64,000 nucleotides of DNA from Gnomoniopsis sp. IMI 355080 (taxonomy: Eukaryota > Ascomycota > Sordariomycetes > Diaporthales > Gnomoniaceae): the NCBI GenBank assembly GCA_027946555.1, contig JAPEVC010000075.1:85027-149026 (forward strand), read 5' to 3'. Positions within the stretch are counted from its first letter, which is position 1; every line of letters starts with the position of its first letter. The position numbers were made by a program, and so were the translations under genes. Shown piece after piece: positions 11,105 through 21,771 of this stretch. Below the pieces are notes generated by a model. That model was given only the letters and a program-made list of their open reading frames with translations, was not told where the DNA came from and did no database searches.

Positions 11105-11159
11105 TTTTCGCTTTGGATCGTCATTTTAACCTTGGGATCGTCTAAATAACATTATCGCT
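11105..11159 (-). repeat. Right terminal inverted repeat
   Basis: Partner of the left arm at 10734-10788, 53 of 55 positions identical in inverted orientation. Confidence 0.8.
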
Positions 11160-11464
11160 GATTTAAAGCGTCCATGAGCTGAAAGCAATAAGCAAAATAT
11201 GGGCCTGATCTCCGCTGCACAAGTAGACCAACTAGTTCATTATTAGCGATTAGTCACTCTCGCTCAGTCTTCTTCCCTCATAAGTTAAAGTATGTCACAA
11301 GTGGACGACTGGTTCATGTCATCAGCCAGACTAAGTGCTCTTACCTCTGTCGCTTGCATGCCCCTTTGAGCCAACAATGTATCTTGCAGTTTGAGCTCTG
11401 CAACTCGTCATTTTCAGTTCTGAATATCTCACATTATAGTTCAGGTCCCGAGGTCCCAAGCGTC

Positions 11465-14400
11465 ATGGAGACGAGCGTCAACGATTCTGGTGGACCGTCG
11501 AGCGTCGACCTTCCATCAGTATCAGAATCAGCCCAAGTTATCACGCCCTCTGATAGACAAGAAAGCGAGCGTCTTACCCAACAAACTCTGAGCGGTCAAT
11601 TGGCCCAGGATAATTATGATTCTATGGAACACTCTTCCTTCAGTAGGTACTTATGATGTCCGGCAAGCCTATGAGGGGAAACTAGTGAGAGGGTAGCGAG
11701 ATTAATGGAATTTATTGACAGAGAGAGAGGGGAACCCTTTGATGGATGTTGACGACAAGTATTGTCATACTTGGCCTGGGAATCCGAAAGAGGAAGGTTT
11801 CAGCCATCACGCCTCTTTTGGTGACGGCGGTACCACAGCAACCGTCTCCCGTTTTGGCGATATAATGCAAGTCAGCAAATTCCTTAATCACGGAAAGAGC
11901 GGAATCTTTTCAATGGACCAAAAATCAACGGCGGAGCCTTACTTCATTGTGCAGCGAGCACGAGACCTTGACAAGCTTTCCAAGGATGTTTTTGCGGAAT
12001 ACTCATATAACTTGGCAATGACCGCTTGGCCTACTGAGCCTCCGGACGTGATCAAATGGGTCAATGGGAGATGGCCTCGATTTGAGTGGAGTTCCCCGGA
12101 GATGAATGTCGTCTTCCAGTACTACGTGAACGATGGAGTTGTGCTTCAACAGCTTTTATTTCAAAACCTGTGTGAAGAGAAGTTAGCCCTCGAACTATAC
12201 GTGGAAGGAGATATGGAGATTCACGACCTGGATATTTTGTCTTACTGCGATACCCCGTACAGACTTGGAGGTTACCTAGCGCCTGTCGACCCAGCCCCGG
12301 AGTACGGCTTCATACGTCTAAAACGTTTCCCCACCGAACAGCAGCATGAGCCTCAAATCGCGGCGTCTATTGACATATTTGTCGATGGAGAGAGACAGAA
12401 ATTCACTGGAGAATCTAAGGTCCCTTTGACCTCCCTGAAACAGGGGGAAATCAGGGAGATTATTGCCGTTTATAGGTTAAGTGTGGCCCCGAGCAACGTT
12501 GAGGAGAATAACTGGAAGGAATCGATGATGGCTTCCACAGAGGCTGCCATTTGCAATTTTTTCTCAGAATTCCAAAAATTAGATCAGCAGGATGGAAGCG
12601 TTAAACTGTCCTCTCAAGACCCGTCATCTACTTCACAAACAACCCAACCAAGACCGCAGACGGGCATCCACTCGACTCATAGAGAGAATGTTGTTGCGGA
12701 CACCAGGCAACACACAGACCCGCAAACAAATATTACACAGCCTCCTCATGATACTTTAGCCCCGATGATGCAGAAGATTCGATATTTGACGGCGCGACAT
12801 CTCGAGCATATCCTGTCAGTCTGTGCTATTCCACTAACACTCACCGGTCCGAATGGGGACACGGCTGTGGCTTTGACCTGCGGTGACTTGTCAGGCCATC
12901 GAATTTGCACATCAGCTAGTTTGTAAGCAAACTCTAATTAAGTGCCTGGGTTGTCCACGGATGTATGTTGGTACTAATTGGTGCCTCCAGCTTCGCCTTT
13001 CAATTCCTGATCGATATTGAGCGCCAACAAAGACAAATTCACCAAGGCAAGGACAACGATTCTCCACGTCTGGAAGATTCCATTCGAGAAAGAATCCAAG
13101 AGACCTGCGAAGGACACATGGAATGGCTCGCGCTAGTCTGGGAGAAGTCAAAGCCCAAGCCATTCACCCCAGGCTGCTTCACTGCGAATTACTGGGTAAC
13201 CGGTGAAAAGATGTCTCTGGAAAGCGATACCTGGCAGCCATCCGATTCTGTCACGGACACCGCTTTCCAGGTCTTGAAGATGACAGAGTTTGTCAAAACG
13301 TACCCAGATGCCAAGCCGACGGAGTTCGTGAAATCTCTCTTGACCCAAGTCTTTATAGCCTGGCTATACGATCTTGACAGGCTAGATTACCGGAATCAAT
13401 TTGTCTGGCCCCGACCGAAACGAGACGGCGTTGAATCCTATCGACTTGAGGACCACTTCTGGGTCTGGAGGGCTCTGCTAGCTATGGAAGAGCTGGACAT
13501 GTGGTCAGACATACCACTACCCAAAAGTTCGACCCGTCATTCCGACTCCTGGTACAATAATACCGAAGCAGGAAAACTGCAGCAGACACGAATGGAGGCT
13601 TTCAAACAACGGATAGGCTGGTACAGCGAGTGTGAATTTGATGGACTCTACAACGAGTTTTATATGATCACGAGACGAATCAATCCCACTCAGGTTCAAC
13701 GGAGCGTATTGCAGCGCTTTGCGACTGTAAACGATGTTGCTGGTGTTGTAAGTCATGAGCATGATGTTGCTTCAATCCTCACCTTTCCCTATGGCTAACA
13801 TTCCCTTGGGTTGGTAGAGAATGCTACCAGTTGAGCGATCATCGAGACACACTCGATTCCTTCTTCACGATCGCGACTCTGCTTTGTTCTATGACCCAGC
13901 TGCCAAGGTCTTCTTCCAAGATAGGTCTTCGCAATCGCTTTGGGAGGAGACGATCAAGGCTCAGCCTTATCACCCAGCCAACGAGAAATCCGGCTCCACA
14001 TGGTTTACTGTCATGAGGTATGCCCTGAGTATCATGATGGGTGCGAAAGGGCAAAGCCTCAATAATAAGAAGGCGAGTGACGCCCTGTGGGATTCTTACA
14101 AAACCCTCTTGCACTTCTTCAATCATAACGGCTTCCTTGGCGAGCAGTTGAGTGAATTGGCGAGAGAGCCTGTTCTTTTTGACGAAGAAAACGACCGAGA
14201 CTCGTACTTCCATGCAAGTTTCGAGGTAATTTACGTGCTTTTCACGCACGCTAAATTTCTCAAGGCGAAGCCTGACAAGAACAAGGACAGAAAAAAGTTG
14301 AAGAGATATGTCAGGCGAATTGAAGATCAGATGTCGGAGTTGCTTCTACAAGTCGAACATCTTCCCACCGCGCTTCATGTTCGAACGCATCTCGATGAAA

Positions 14401-16737
14401 CTGGAAATCGTCAGCACAGATTGATCACAAGACCAATGATGGAAAGATTACCATTCAACAACCACGTGGTATCGAGTAGAGTGCATCCGATCGAGGAAGA
14501 ATGGGTATACAACTACCCCGAGTTCCTATCAGCTCCAGAAATCGAGCCCACTCTGGAGTTGCCCTCCAGCCAATCCACGGACAAAGTTGACAATGCATGC
14601 TGCGAAAACCAGAGTGCTTTCATCGCCGATGCCAAGAAGCAGAAGCAATACGGAGAGCTACGTACACGAAAAATTCAATCGACTGATTACCCACGGTTCG
14701 AGGAGTTCAAAGGTCAAGCCTTGTCGGAAAAGCTCAGTAAGGCTCGGAGAGCAAGAGACGCCAAAAAACGATTTATATGGCTGTCCGATCCCAATAAAGC
14801 AACAAGGCAGGTGTACTCGATGGCCAGCGCTTCTGAGGTGGAAAAGCAAGCTGTCACACTCTTCTTTGACCACCATTTTCAACACGCAAAAGACATACAA
14901 GATGAAACAAGCTTGGCTTTAAATGTGTGGAATTCAGAGGTCCACATTAGCTTCCTCTGCCTTATGGACAAGGCCGCCGAAGACGAATCGAAAGACGATC
15001 GTGAATCGGTGACTTTTTTGGCACCTGCCCAATTCCCGGCTACACCCACTAAGGTGCTACGCCGCAATTCCATGAGTTACCGCTTCCACGGTGATATATT
15101 CGACCGGTACTGGACTTGTCACGTCGTGGACTCTTCAGAAATCCCGCAAATCAAGTATGACTCAGGCTTGGAAGCATTGCTTTCAGCAGAGATTGACGAA
15201 TCCGTCTTTACTGACCTTCAAAAGGCACTTTGGCAGAGGACGGTCCTGGAATTAGTTCTGCTTATGCGAATACTGGAAAATGTCTTCCAGAATATTCTGT
15301 CGATCACCGACGCTTTGAGAGAGTCTTTGTCTAAGAACGCATCACCTGCACAGCAAGGCGAGCCGAAGTCACAGCTGGACGCTTCAGCTTTACAAGATCA
15401 GTGCGTCGATACACTTGATGAGTTAGAACGTGATCTCACTTCGACGTTGGAGACGCTCCAAAAGTGGGACGACAGAAGGAAGAGCCATGGTGAAGAGAAG
15501 CCTAGGTGGACGCTGAAAGACGAGGACAAATATCGCAAAACCATTCGGGGAGTGCAGACCGCATTGGACAAAAAAAGAAGCGAGATTCAAAAACAGAGAG
15601 AGGATGCAAGAGAACTTCAAAGACGCTTCAAGAGGGAGTCGGAACAGCGCAGGAAAGATTTTGTCGACACACAGAAAACCAACAAGGCAGCTAAGGAGAA
15701 GGAGCGTGCCCAGCACGAAGCTGAAATCGAGAGGAAACGGGCCGCCCGCGACGCCAATTCAGAGAGAAACATCCGCTGGTTTACGTAAGTATCTGATTTC
15801 GGTAGTAGATATATACCATCCTTTCTGCGTTATGAGTGCCGAGACATGACTGTGTCTGAAGTCTAAAGTCTTATGCTCGTGGCAAACGATTTGGAAGTCA
15901 TATCCCCTCCTCTCTAAAACAACCACTGACACCCAAATTCACAGATACGTGACCATTGTATTTGCGCCCTTGGGATTCGCCGAAGGCTTTTTCAGCATGG
16001 GAGGAGCTCCGTCTTATGAGCTGATTGGGTCATTGGCGACGTTCTCTTTCGCGGCTCTTGCGGTCACCGTGATCTTGCTCCTTGCTGGCATCACAACCTT
16101 CTCAGTATTAGAAGGAAGACAGAGCGCCATTATATCTGAAGGAAAGGAACCCGATCAAGGTCTCTGGGGTCTGTTGGCTAGTACCATTTTGGAATTGGTC
16201 GCTCGTGTGGTGCTGTATCTGATGGACATTTGGAAAAACCGCTCCTGTGCGAAAGCCATTCCTGCTTTCATCTTTGCCTTTATCGTGGGAATACCCGTTC
16301 TTTTCCCCCTCTTCGCCATTACATGGCTGATCAAACTCCTCACGGTCACCATCAGCGACATTTACGAACTTATCAGTGAGTACTGGATGACATTATCTCC
16401 ACCTGAATATGCGCCTCAGAGACTCTGAGACCTTGTGCACACTGAACAGATCTCAAGCTGACTAAATATCTGAATCGAAGAGATCGACCTTTACGCCCAT
16501 TCTGAGAAGCTTTCCAAGAAACAAGATGCAGAACGTGGTGGAGGAACTGACGCAATCCAGCGTCGCCAGCCCCACTGCCCTGAGCCTCCGCGGTTGCTGC
16601 TAAAATACCTACCTCGTAGGAACCAGACACCCACGAATGATAGTCTACAGCAAACAACAGAACTCACCCAAGATAATCAGCCAGAAAATTTAGAGCGCGC
16701 CGGTCAAGACTTGCAGAACGGCCCAAAAATGGGCTAG
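11465..16737 (+). CDS. Very large fungal CorA-like membrane protein
   Basis: Six exons: 11465-11642, 11722-12922, 12991-13747, 13818-15784, 15945-16375 and 16481-16737, about 1,596 aa, all junctions in phase with GT-AG ends. The N-terminal ~1,250 residues are a soluble region I do not recognise, beginning Ser/Gln-rich. Residues about 1,250-1,365 are a highly charged predicted coiled coil. The membrane region follows: YVTIVFAPLGFAEGFFSMGG resembles the CorA pattern of a first helix ending in a G-x-x-N type motif, but with SMGG in place of the GMN signature. Two or more further helices follow. CorA proteins are Mg2+ channels; lack of GMN makes Mg2+ transport uncertain. The last exon is my choice because its acceptor is the first AG after a GCTGAC branch site and it opens 84 codons; otherwise the protein stops at 16428. 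Confidence 0.8.
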
Positions 16738-17406
16738 TTAGCAATGATTTAATGTGAATGGGCGTTATTCTGTGCACGACTGTTTCTGGTGGGGTCACAC
16801 TCCAGTCTCTTATGGCAGACTGGCGTTTGGCTCTAGATGATCTACTTTGTATATCTATAGTTCTTGGATGGCTGGGAGGAGGCTGGAGGAAGCTTTACAG
16901 CCGTGTGGGGATTCAACAGATCGGACCAACTTGATACCACAAGAAATTCAGGCCCATAATTCAGGCGCCAATCGCTGTGGCCAGCGCTCTCATCAATTAA
17001 AAAATCCTTTCACTCGCAAGTTACCAACCTTTCAGTTGATGTAAGAACGCCGCAACCCGTCCTCAAAGACCTTGGCTCCAAGACGAGGCCCTCACACCGG
17101 AGAAGTACTCCCATGCGTCCGGGGTTGGGCATCTACACAACTTGAAAACCATGCCTCCATGGACACCAAATTCGAAGAATCTACACTTGAATTTGCTAAA
17201 TGTCACGGTCGCTATCTGTTCTATCACACAACATGCCCGAGGTGATCTGGGACACTGAAGAAATCACGCGTGAGACATGTCAGCACTGCCCACCACTTTG
17301 GATACTATCTACGTAAGCAAATAACACATCAGATCCTTCGGTCAAGACATGCCACACCATGCCACACCGTGCAATGGCGTACCTCGGGATCCGCCCCACC
17401 ACTTTT
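16738..17406. other. Intergenic between convergent genes, nothing seen
   Basis: Separates the 3' ends of the CorA-like gene and the DHA1 transporter. No open frame with domain features, no repeats of note. Confidence 0.5.
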
Positions 17407-19180
17407 TTAAGCAGCCTTGCTTCTCTTTGCTCTCCAAGCTTTACCATGGCGGCGCAAGACCATTACTCCGATTAAACAAATACCTCCATCTAGCAGTGCC
17501 ACCATCGTAAAAAACCACCCGTGACCTATCGCGTTCACCAAAGGGTCGAGTGCAGCAACAACGGCAGCCGACAGACCACATCTGGTGATGTTATTGCTGG
17601 CAGCTATCGTTCCAGGCTTTTCAGGAAAAATATCGACCAGTAGAGCGCTGTAGACCTGGAGTAGCAGGGTACATTTCGCCCCCAGATAGAACTGAAATAT
17701 AAGTGGCACAGCTGGATGGACTGTAAATTGAACCATCCATCCGAAACCTATCATGACGAGCATAGAGAAGGTCAATATGGCTAACGAAAACCTACTTCGA
17801 GCTTGCTCGATGGGGAAGTCGGCTTGTTCGTAAGCGTCGCTCCACTCATTCTTCGTTGCGACGTGCTTATAATTCTGGTCCATCATCTTGCCTGCAATGA
17901 GGCCACCAGTTATCACGCCAAATGCACCTGGCAGATAGCACAGTCCCACATATACATCCTGAAATCCATAACCTCCATGGCCCTGGCCATATATAATGGG
18001 GATTGAGGTTTGTATAAGGTACCAAACAGCATACGGGCTAGCAGCTAGCCAAAGGGAGATAAATGTGTCCCAGTAGAAGATCAGGCGGAGTGGCATAAAA
18101 GGATTCGGTACGACAAGTCTGCCCTTTCCAGTGGGCACTTCATCTGCTCTATTGATGCTGTCAGGTAACGTGTCACCTTGAAGCTCACTGTCGGTTGGAG
18201 TTGCGCGCTCATTGGCTGCCGCACGAGACAACGTCTGTGCCTTCTCGGCATCCAGCTTTTGGTCAGACAACGTGCTCCGGCGATAGTCAACCATGATGCT
18301 CCACCATGTCTTCCATATGCTTTGTGCTCGTACGGAGCCGTTACCAACAATTGTTCTTCTCGTTTCCGGAAGCGTCCAAGCTATCAGTAGAGACGAAACA
18401 GCTCTATATAGCTTCCCGGTCAGTCAAAATACTATGGATTCGGAAAGTTTCGAAGGGTGAACTATGCCATCCGGAACTCTACAACTTTGCCACATACCCG
18501 AATATCACCAAGGTCCAGAAGCACCAGGCTGGCTGCGATGCTGTTACTACAGCACCACCAATGATAGGGCCTATGCAAGGACCGATATTACCACTTGCAA
18601 GAAGCGGCCCCAACATGCTCCCACGCTCAGCAGAGGTCACCAAGTCGGCAACCACAGCGTAAGATAGGCTCACAACCGCGGAGCCGCCAGTGCTTTGAAG
18701 TGCACGGAGGAGTATTAGAGCAGGATAACTTCCTCTCGAGAAAGCCAAACCAAGACTGGCTCCAGTGTAAAGACCAAAAGTAATCATGAGAACGGGTCTG
18801 CGGCCGAAGGCATCGGATAGTGGACCCCAAAAGGCGGGTGTAATGCCTTGAAATACGACATAAAGAGTGATAGTCAGGTTAATGGCTTGTGTAGAGGTCT
18901 GATATTCTTCTGCGAGCAATGGGATGAGTGGAAAGTAGATGGTTGCTGTCAAAGAGGAGGCGAGGGTCAGAAAGCCTAGCAGGTACGTGATGTAGCGCTT
19001 CTGCCCTTTAGTGAAAACACTGTATGGGACAGTCGATGTGTCTGGAGATGATGGTAAGACGTGTTGGGATGGAGCTCTATCAACATAGGTTGGGCTGGAC
19101 GTGAGGTCTGGATTGTCTTTTCGTTCCACGTTGATCGGAACCCCGCTGTTGTGGGGTTGAAAATCCCTCGACGGTGTCAT
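17407..19180 (-). CDS. MFS transporter, DHA1 (12-TM) QDR-like
   Basis: Two exons, complement(18498-19180) and complement(17407-18403), with a 94-bp intron (donor GTATGT, acceptor TAG), give 559 aa. Splicing joins VIFG to AVSSLLIAW, immediately followed by LPETRRTIVGNGS, a hallmark at the end of the N-terminal six-helix half of QDR/aminotriazole-resistance-type transporters. The soluble N-terminus (about 60 residues) precedes helix 1 (YLLGFLTLASSLTATIYFP); motif A appears as GPLSDAFGRRP and motif C-like glycines in GNIGPCIGPIIGG. A long central loop separates the halves, as is usual. Such proteins are proton-coupled exporters of drugs, polyamines or weak acids in the plasma membrane. The start ATG 19180 is the first in frame. 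Substrate unknown. Confidence 0.88.
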
Positions 19181-19791
19181 TGACGCGGGCTGCCACTGTT
19201 ATCAACCGCTTCTTTCCCGGACAAATGACAAATTTAGAGGAGATTTGACGACTTACTGTGGCGCTTGTATATGTTTAGATGTCTGATGTTGTGACTGCTG
19301 TGGCGGGTCGAACTTTGTGCACCGGGCAGCCGGTATACGTACCGTACCTGAAAATTGAATTTCGGCTATTTCGCAAAAGCACGCGGTTTTGTCGTCCCAT
19401 TACAGGTACCTCCCTACCTAGGTACCTAGGTACCTAGGGTACGGTCGGCTATAGCCCTGTCACCTCAGCTGTGCCGCAGACTGGGCTCGGAGGCATCCGA
19501 TACCACGCAAAGTTGGGGAGAGACTTGCCACCAATCAAGATGGAAATTGTGAAGTTGCTATCAAAAGGGCACGGCGCTTAATATCCTCTATACCTAAGAT
19601 CGGCTACGTTACTTCTCACAAGCCGCGTAAAAGCCAAGGAACTGAGATACTATCTAAAAAAAAATCATATAATCCTGAAAACGGTTTGTCTTTCATTGTT
19701 AAGTTCGTAGGGAAGGAATCTGCAAGTGATTTTGACGACTTGAGTGCGAGGCAGCGTCAATACTCACTTTGATTTCAAGTACGAATAGAAT
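19181..19791. other. Divergent/upstream region with CCTAGG tract
   Basis: Upstream of the DHA1 transporter and downstream of the ketosamine kinase. No gene. It contains the TACCTAGG tract described separately. Confidence 0.5.
19405..19442. repeat. Palindromic CCTAGGTA repeat tract
   Basis: Overlapping copies of the 8-bp palindromic unit TACCTAGG/GGTACCTA. Similar shorter tracts occur elsewhere between genes (about 6567-6595, 36520-36660, 27565-27585), so this is a recurrent intergenic sequence type in this genome, about 220-260 bp upstream of a start codon here. Confidence 0.7.
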
Positions 19792-21121
19792 CTATCCGGT
19801 TTCCTCTTTCTTCGCGGGTACCTCACGGCCTTTATGATACCCTTCAAGACCGTCTGGATACTTCTGTACAAGATATTTCATATTGTTCGTAGCTCTGCAC
19901 AATGTAAGCGAGGGTTGTTGATAAGGGGGGAGTGGGCAAGTAGACGGGATCTTACACTTTACGAAATCGAAGATTTCCCGGATACAGCGCTGACGACATG
20001 ATGTCAAATCGCCTATTGAACGTCAGATTCAGGTTCTAGACTGCCACCGCCGTCAATTCCTATACTTACACGCTGTATAGAATTCCGCGATCGTTGAAGT
20101 CCTCCGCTGGCTCTGTGGCTTCATAATGGTTTAAATATGCTTTGACGTATCTGTCCGTCATGCGATGGCGAGGGATGAACCACGGTGCTAAATCATCTGG
20201 GAGCAAAATAGATCAGAGTCTGTCGACCGTACAGGCTGGCAATACAGGTGCAGGCCAGTGAAGGTCGAGTGTTGCTCACACTCGTTATGGGCATAGGTTG
20301 GCACAGCATCAAACACCTTTGGCTCGCCTGTAGCTGCATCGATCGACGCATTTCCATCCCATAAGTCACCGTGGCAAAGTGTAGGCTGTAACGTCCTCCC
20401 ATCAGTCTCAAGTGGTCTTAGCAGCCGTGGGATGACTTTCGAAAAGAGACTGCGGCGAAGCGATTGCATATCTGGATCGGCCCCTTGAGTCGCCTCTTCA
20501 GCATCAAAACAGGATTCCAGGCATTTTGTGAAGCACTCCTCCCAAGTCTTGCTAAGCGGGTAGGGCACGGGCATTCGACCGCCATGGGACGTAATATGGA
20601 ATCCAAACAGCCCTGTAGGTGACTTGCTTTCCGGCCTCTTGTGCATCTTCGCCAATAGTGCTGGTAAGTCAGATACATCTGGAATGTCTCCAGATAGCTC
20701 GACGAATCGACAGACGAAAAAATACACATTCTCTTCAGATTCGTAAGTTCCCCAGGCCATGGGCTCCGGTACGAGTTCAGGCCACGCTGCATATAGAGTT
20801 TTCATAGCCTCGTACTCGGCGGAGACCATGGCTTGACCGTGCTCCATTTGATGCACCTTGCATGGGAGGATTGTCAGATGGCACTGCAAATTGTCAAAAA
20901 GAATCTTCAGGACATACCTTGATAAAGAACGGCGTTTCATTGCCTTGCTCATCTAGTGCTTCGATCTTTGCGGTGCGGGCCCAGTATGACGCTCCACTAG
21001 GGGCAATGCCCTCGAAATATGTGCCGGTTGGAAGGGCCTTTTTCACGCCCTCGTCAATGTATTGAATCAAGTGTGCTGGTACCGGAATCTCCTCCTTCCA
21101 GACATACTCTTCTTCTGCCAT
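19792..21121 (-). CDS. Ketosamine-3-kinase (fructosamine kinase family)
   Basis: Five exons on the minus strand: 20918-21121, 20280-20856, 20070-20196, 19956-20012 and 19792-19894, 355 aa, with every junction in phase. The start is ATG 21121 (MAEEEYVWK). Family motifs: GEY-like SAEYEAMKTLY for the N-lobe, PEPMAWGTY in the hinge, the catalytic loop CHGDLWDGN (H230, D232) and the metal-binding FDA (D251), then YAHNEYDLAPW made by the exon 2/3 junction. The C-terminus has FDIMSSALYPGN and LRFRK. These kinases phosphorylate the third carbon of protein-bound fructosamines or ribulosamines, which destabilises the sugar adduct and so deglycates proteins in the cytosol. The intron 1 acceptor is AAG, a less common choice, taken because it restores FIKVHQ. 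Divergent from the NLR gene. Confidence 0.9.
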
Positions 21122-21771
21122 GATGGGACTTGAGACCTTGCCGGATGAGTACCTTGACACGAAAGTCCAGCTTCAGGAACGGAGTCTGCTCTTCGCTGAT
21201 TATTGACGTTTCCTGGTGGGTATGAGAATATGTAGAAATGAGGATAATGCACGCCCGCGTGGATGAAATTGCTGAGTTCACCCAGGATCAAAGCACTTTA
21301 TCGATCGTCTTGCGTGACAGCCAACCTAAGGAGGTGATAACCCCGCACTTACAGTGACCCCAGGAAGATTATCGGTGAAGAGAACTGATAAATCCGAGCG
21401 CTTGCCTCGTAAGTGCTCCAGGCAGATGTTGGTGGTCAGCTTGGCCCAGCCACGGCCTGCTTTATCGGCCAGGGTATAATGTTCTCGGCTAATCAGCTGG
21501 GAACAGACGACCAACCCGGCACTCGTTTCGTCGGGACCCAACTGGACACCGTCCGCCTGGGTTGGTAACCAACAGCTTTCTTCCTTGTTGGCTATTCAGA
21601 CCACGAATCTGCTAGAGCCGCACTGTCTTTGCCTAGGCACAGTACCTATCAAATCCTCTGGATTGATTGTTACCCACCTTCGTGTTGGCTGTGCACTATC
21701 ACTCATCCCACTTCGCGGGCTTCGCGGCCTTTCCTAGGGCTTACTACAGCGCGAGGTTGCTGGAAGAATAC
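21122..21771. other. Divergent promoter region, kinase and NLR
   Basis: 650 bp between the start codons of the ketosamine kinase (leftward) and the NLR (rightward). In-frame sequence continues upstream of the NLR start to 21667 but has no ATG. No TATA box that I trust. Confidence 0.5.

Larger units (their letters stand above)
10734..11159. mobile_element. MITE-like element with 55-bp terminal inverted repeats
   Basis: A 426-bp non-coding element bounded by inverted repeats. The left arm (10734-10788) matches the reverse complement of the right arm (11105-11159) at 53 of 55 positions, both starting AGCGAT and containing TTTAGACGATCCCAAGG. A second inverted block (ACTAACAG, near 10803-10810 and 11083-11090) continues inward after a diverged gap. 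The interior has no coding capacity but holds an imperfect hairpin and telomere-like heptamers. This architecture fits a miniature inverted-repeat transposable element mobilised in trans by a DNA transposase; none is encoded here. I could not identify a clear target-site duplication from the flanks, so the superfamily is unknown. It lies 305 bp upstream of the CorA-like gene. Confidence 0.75.
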
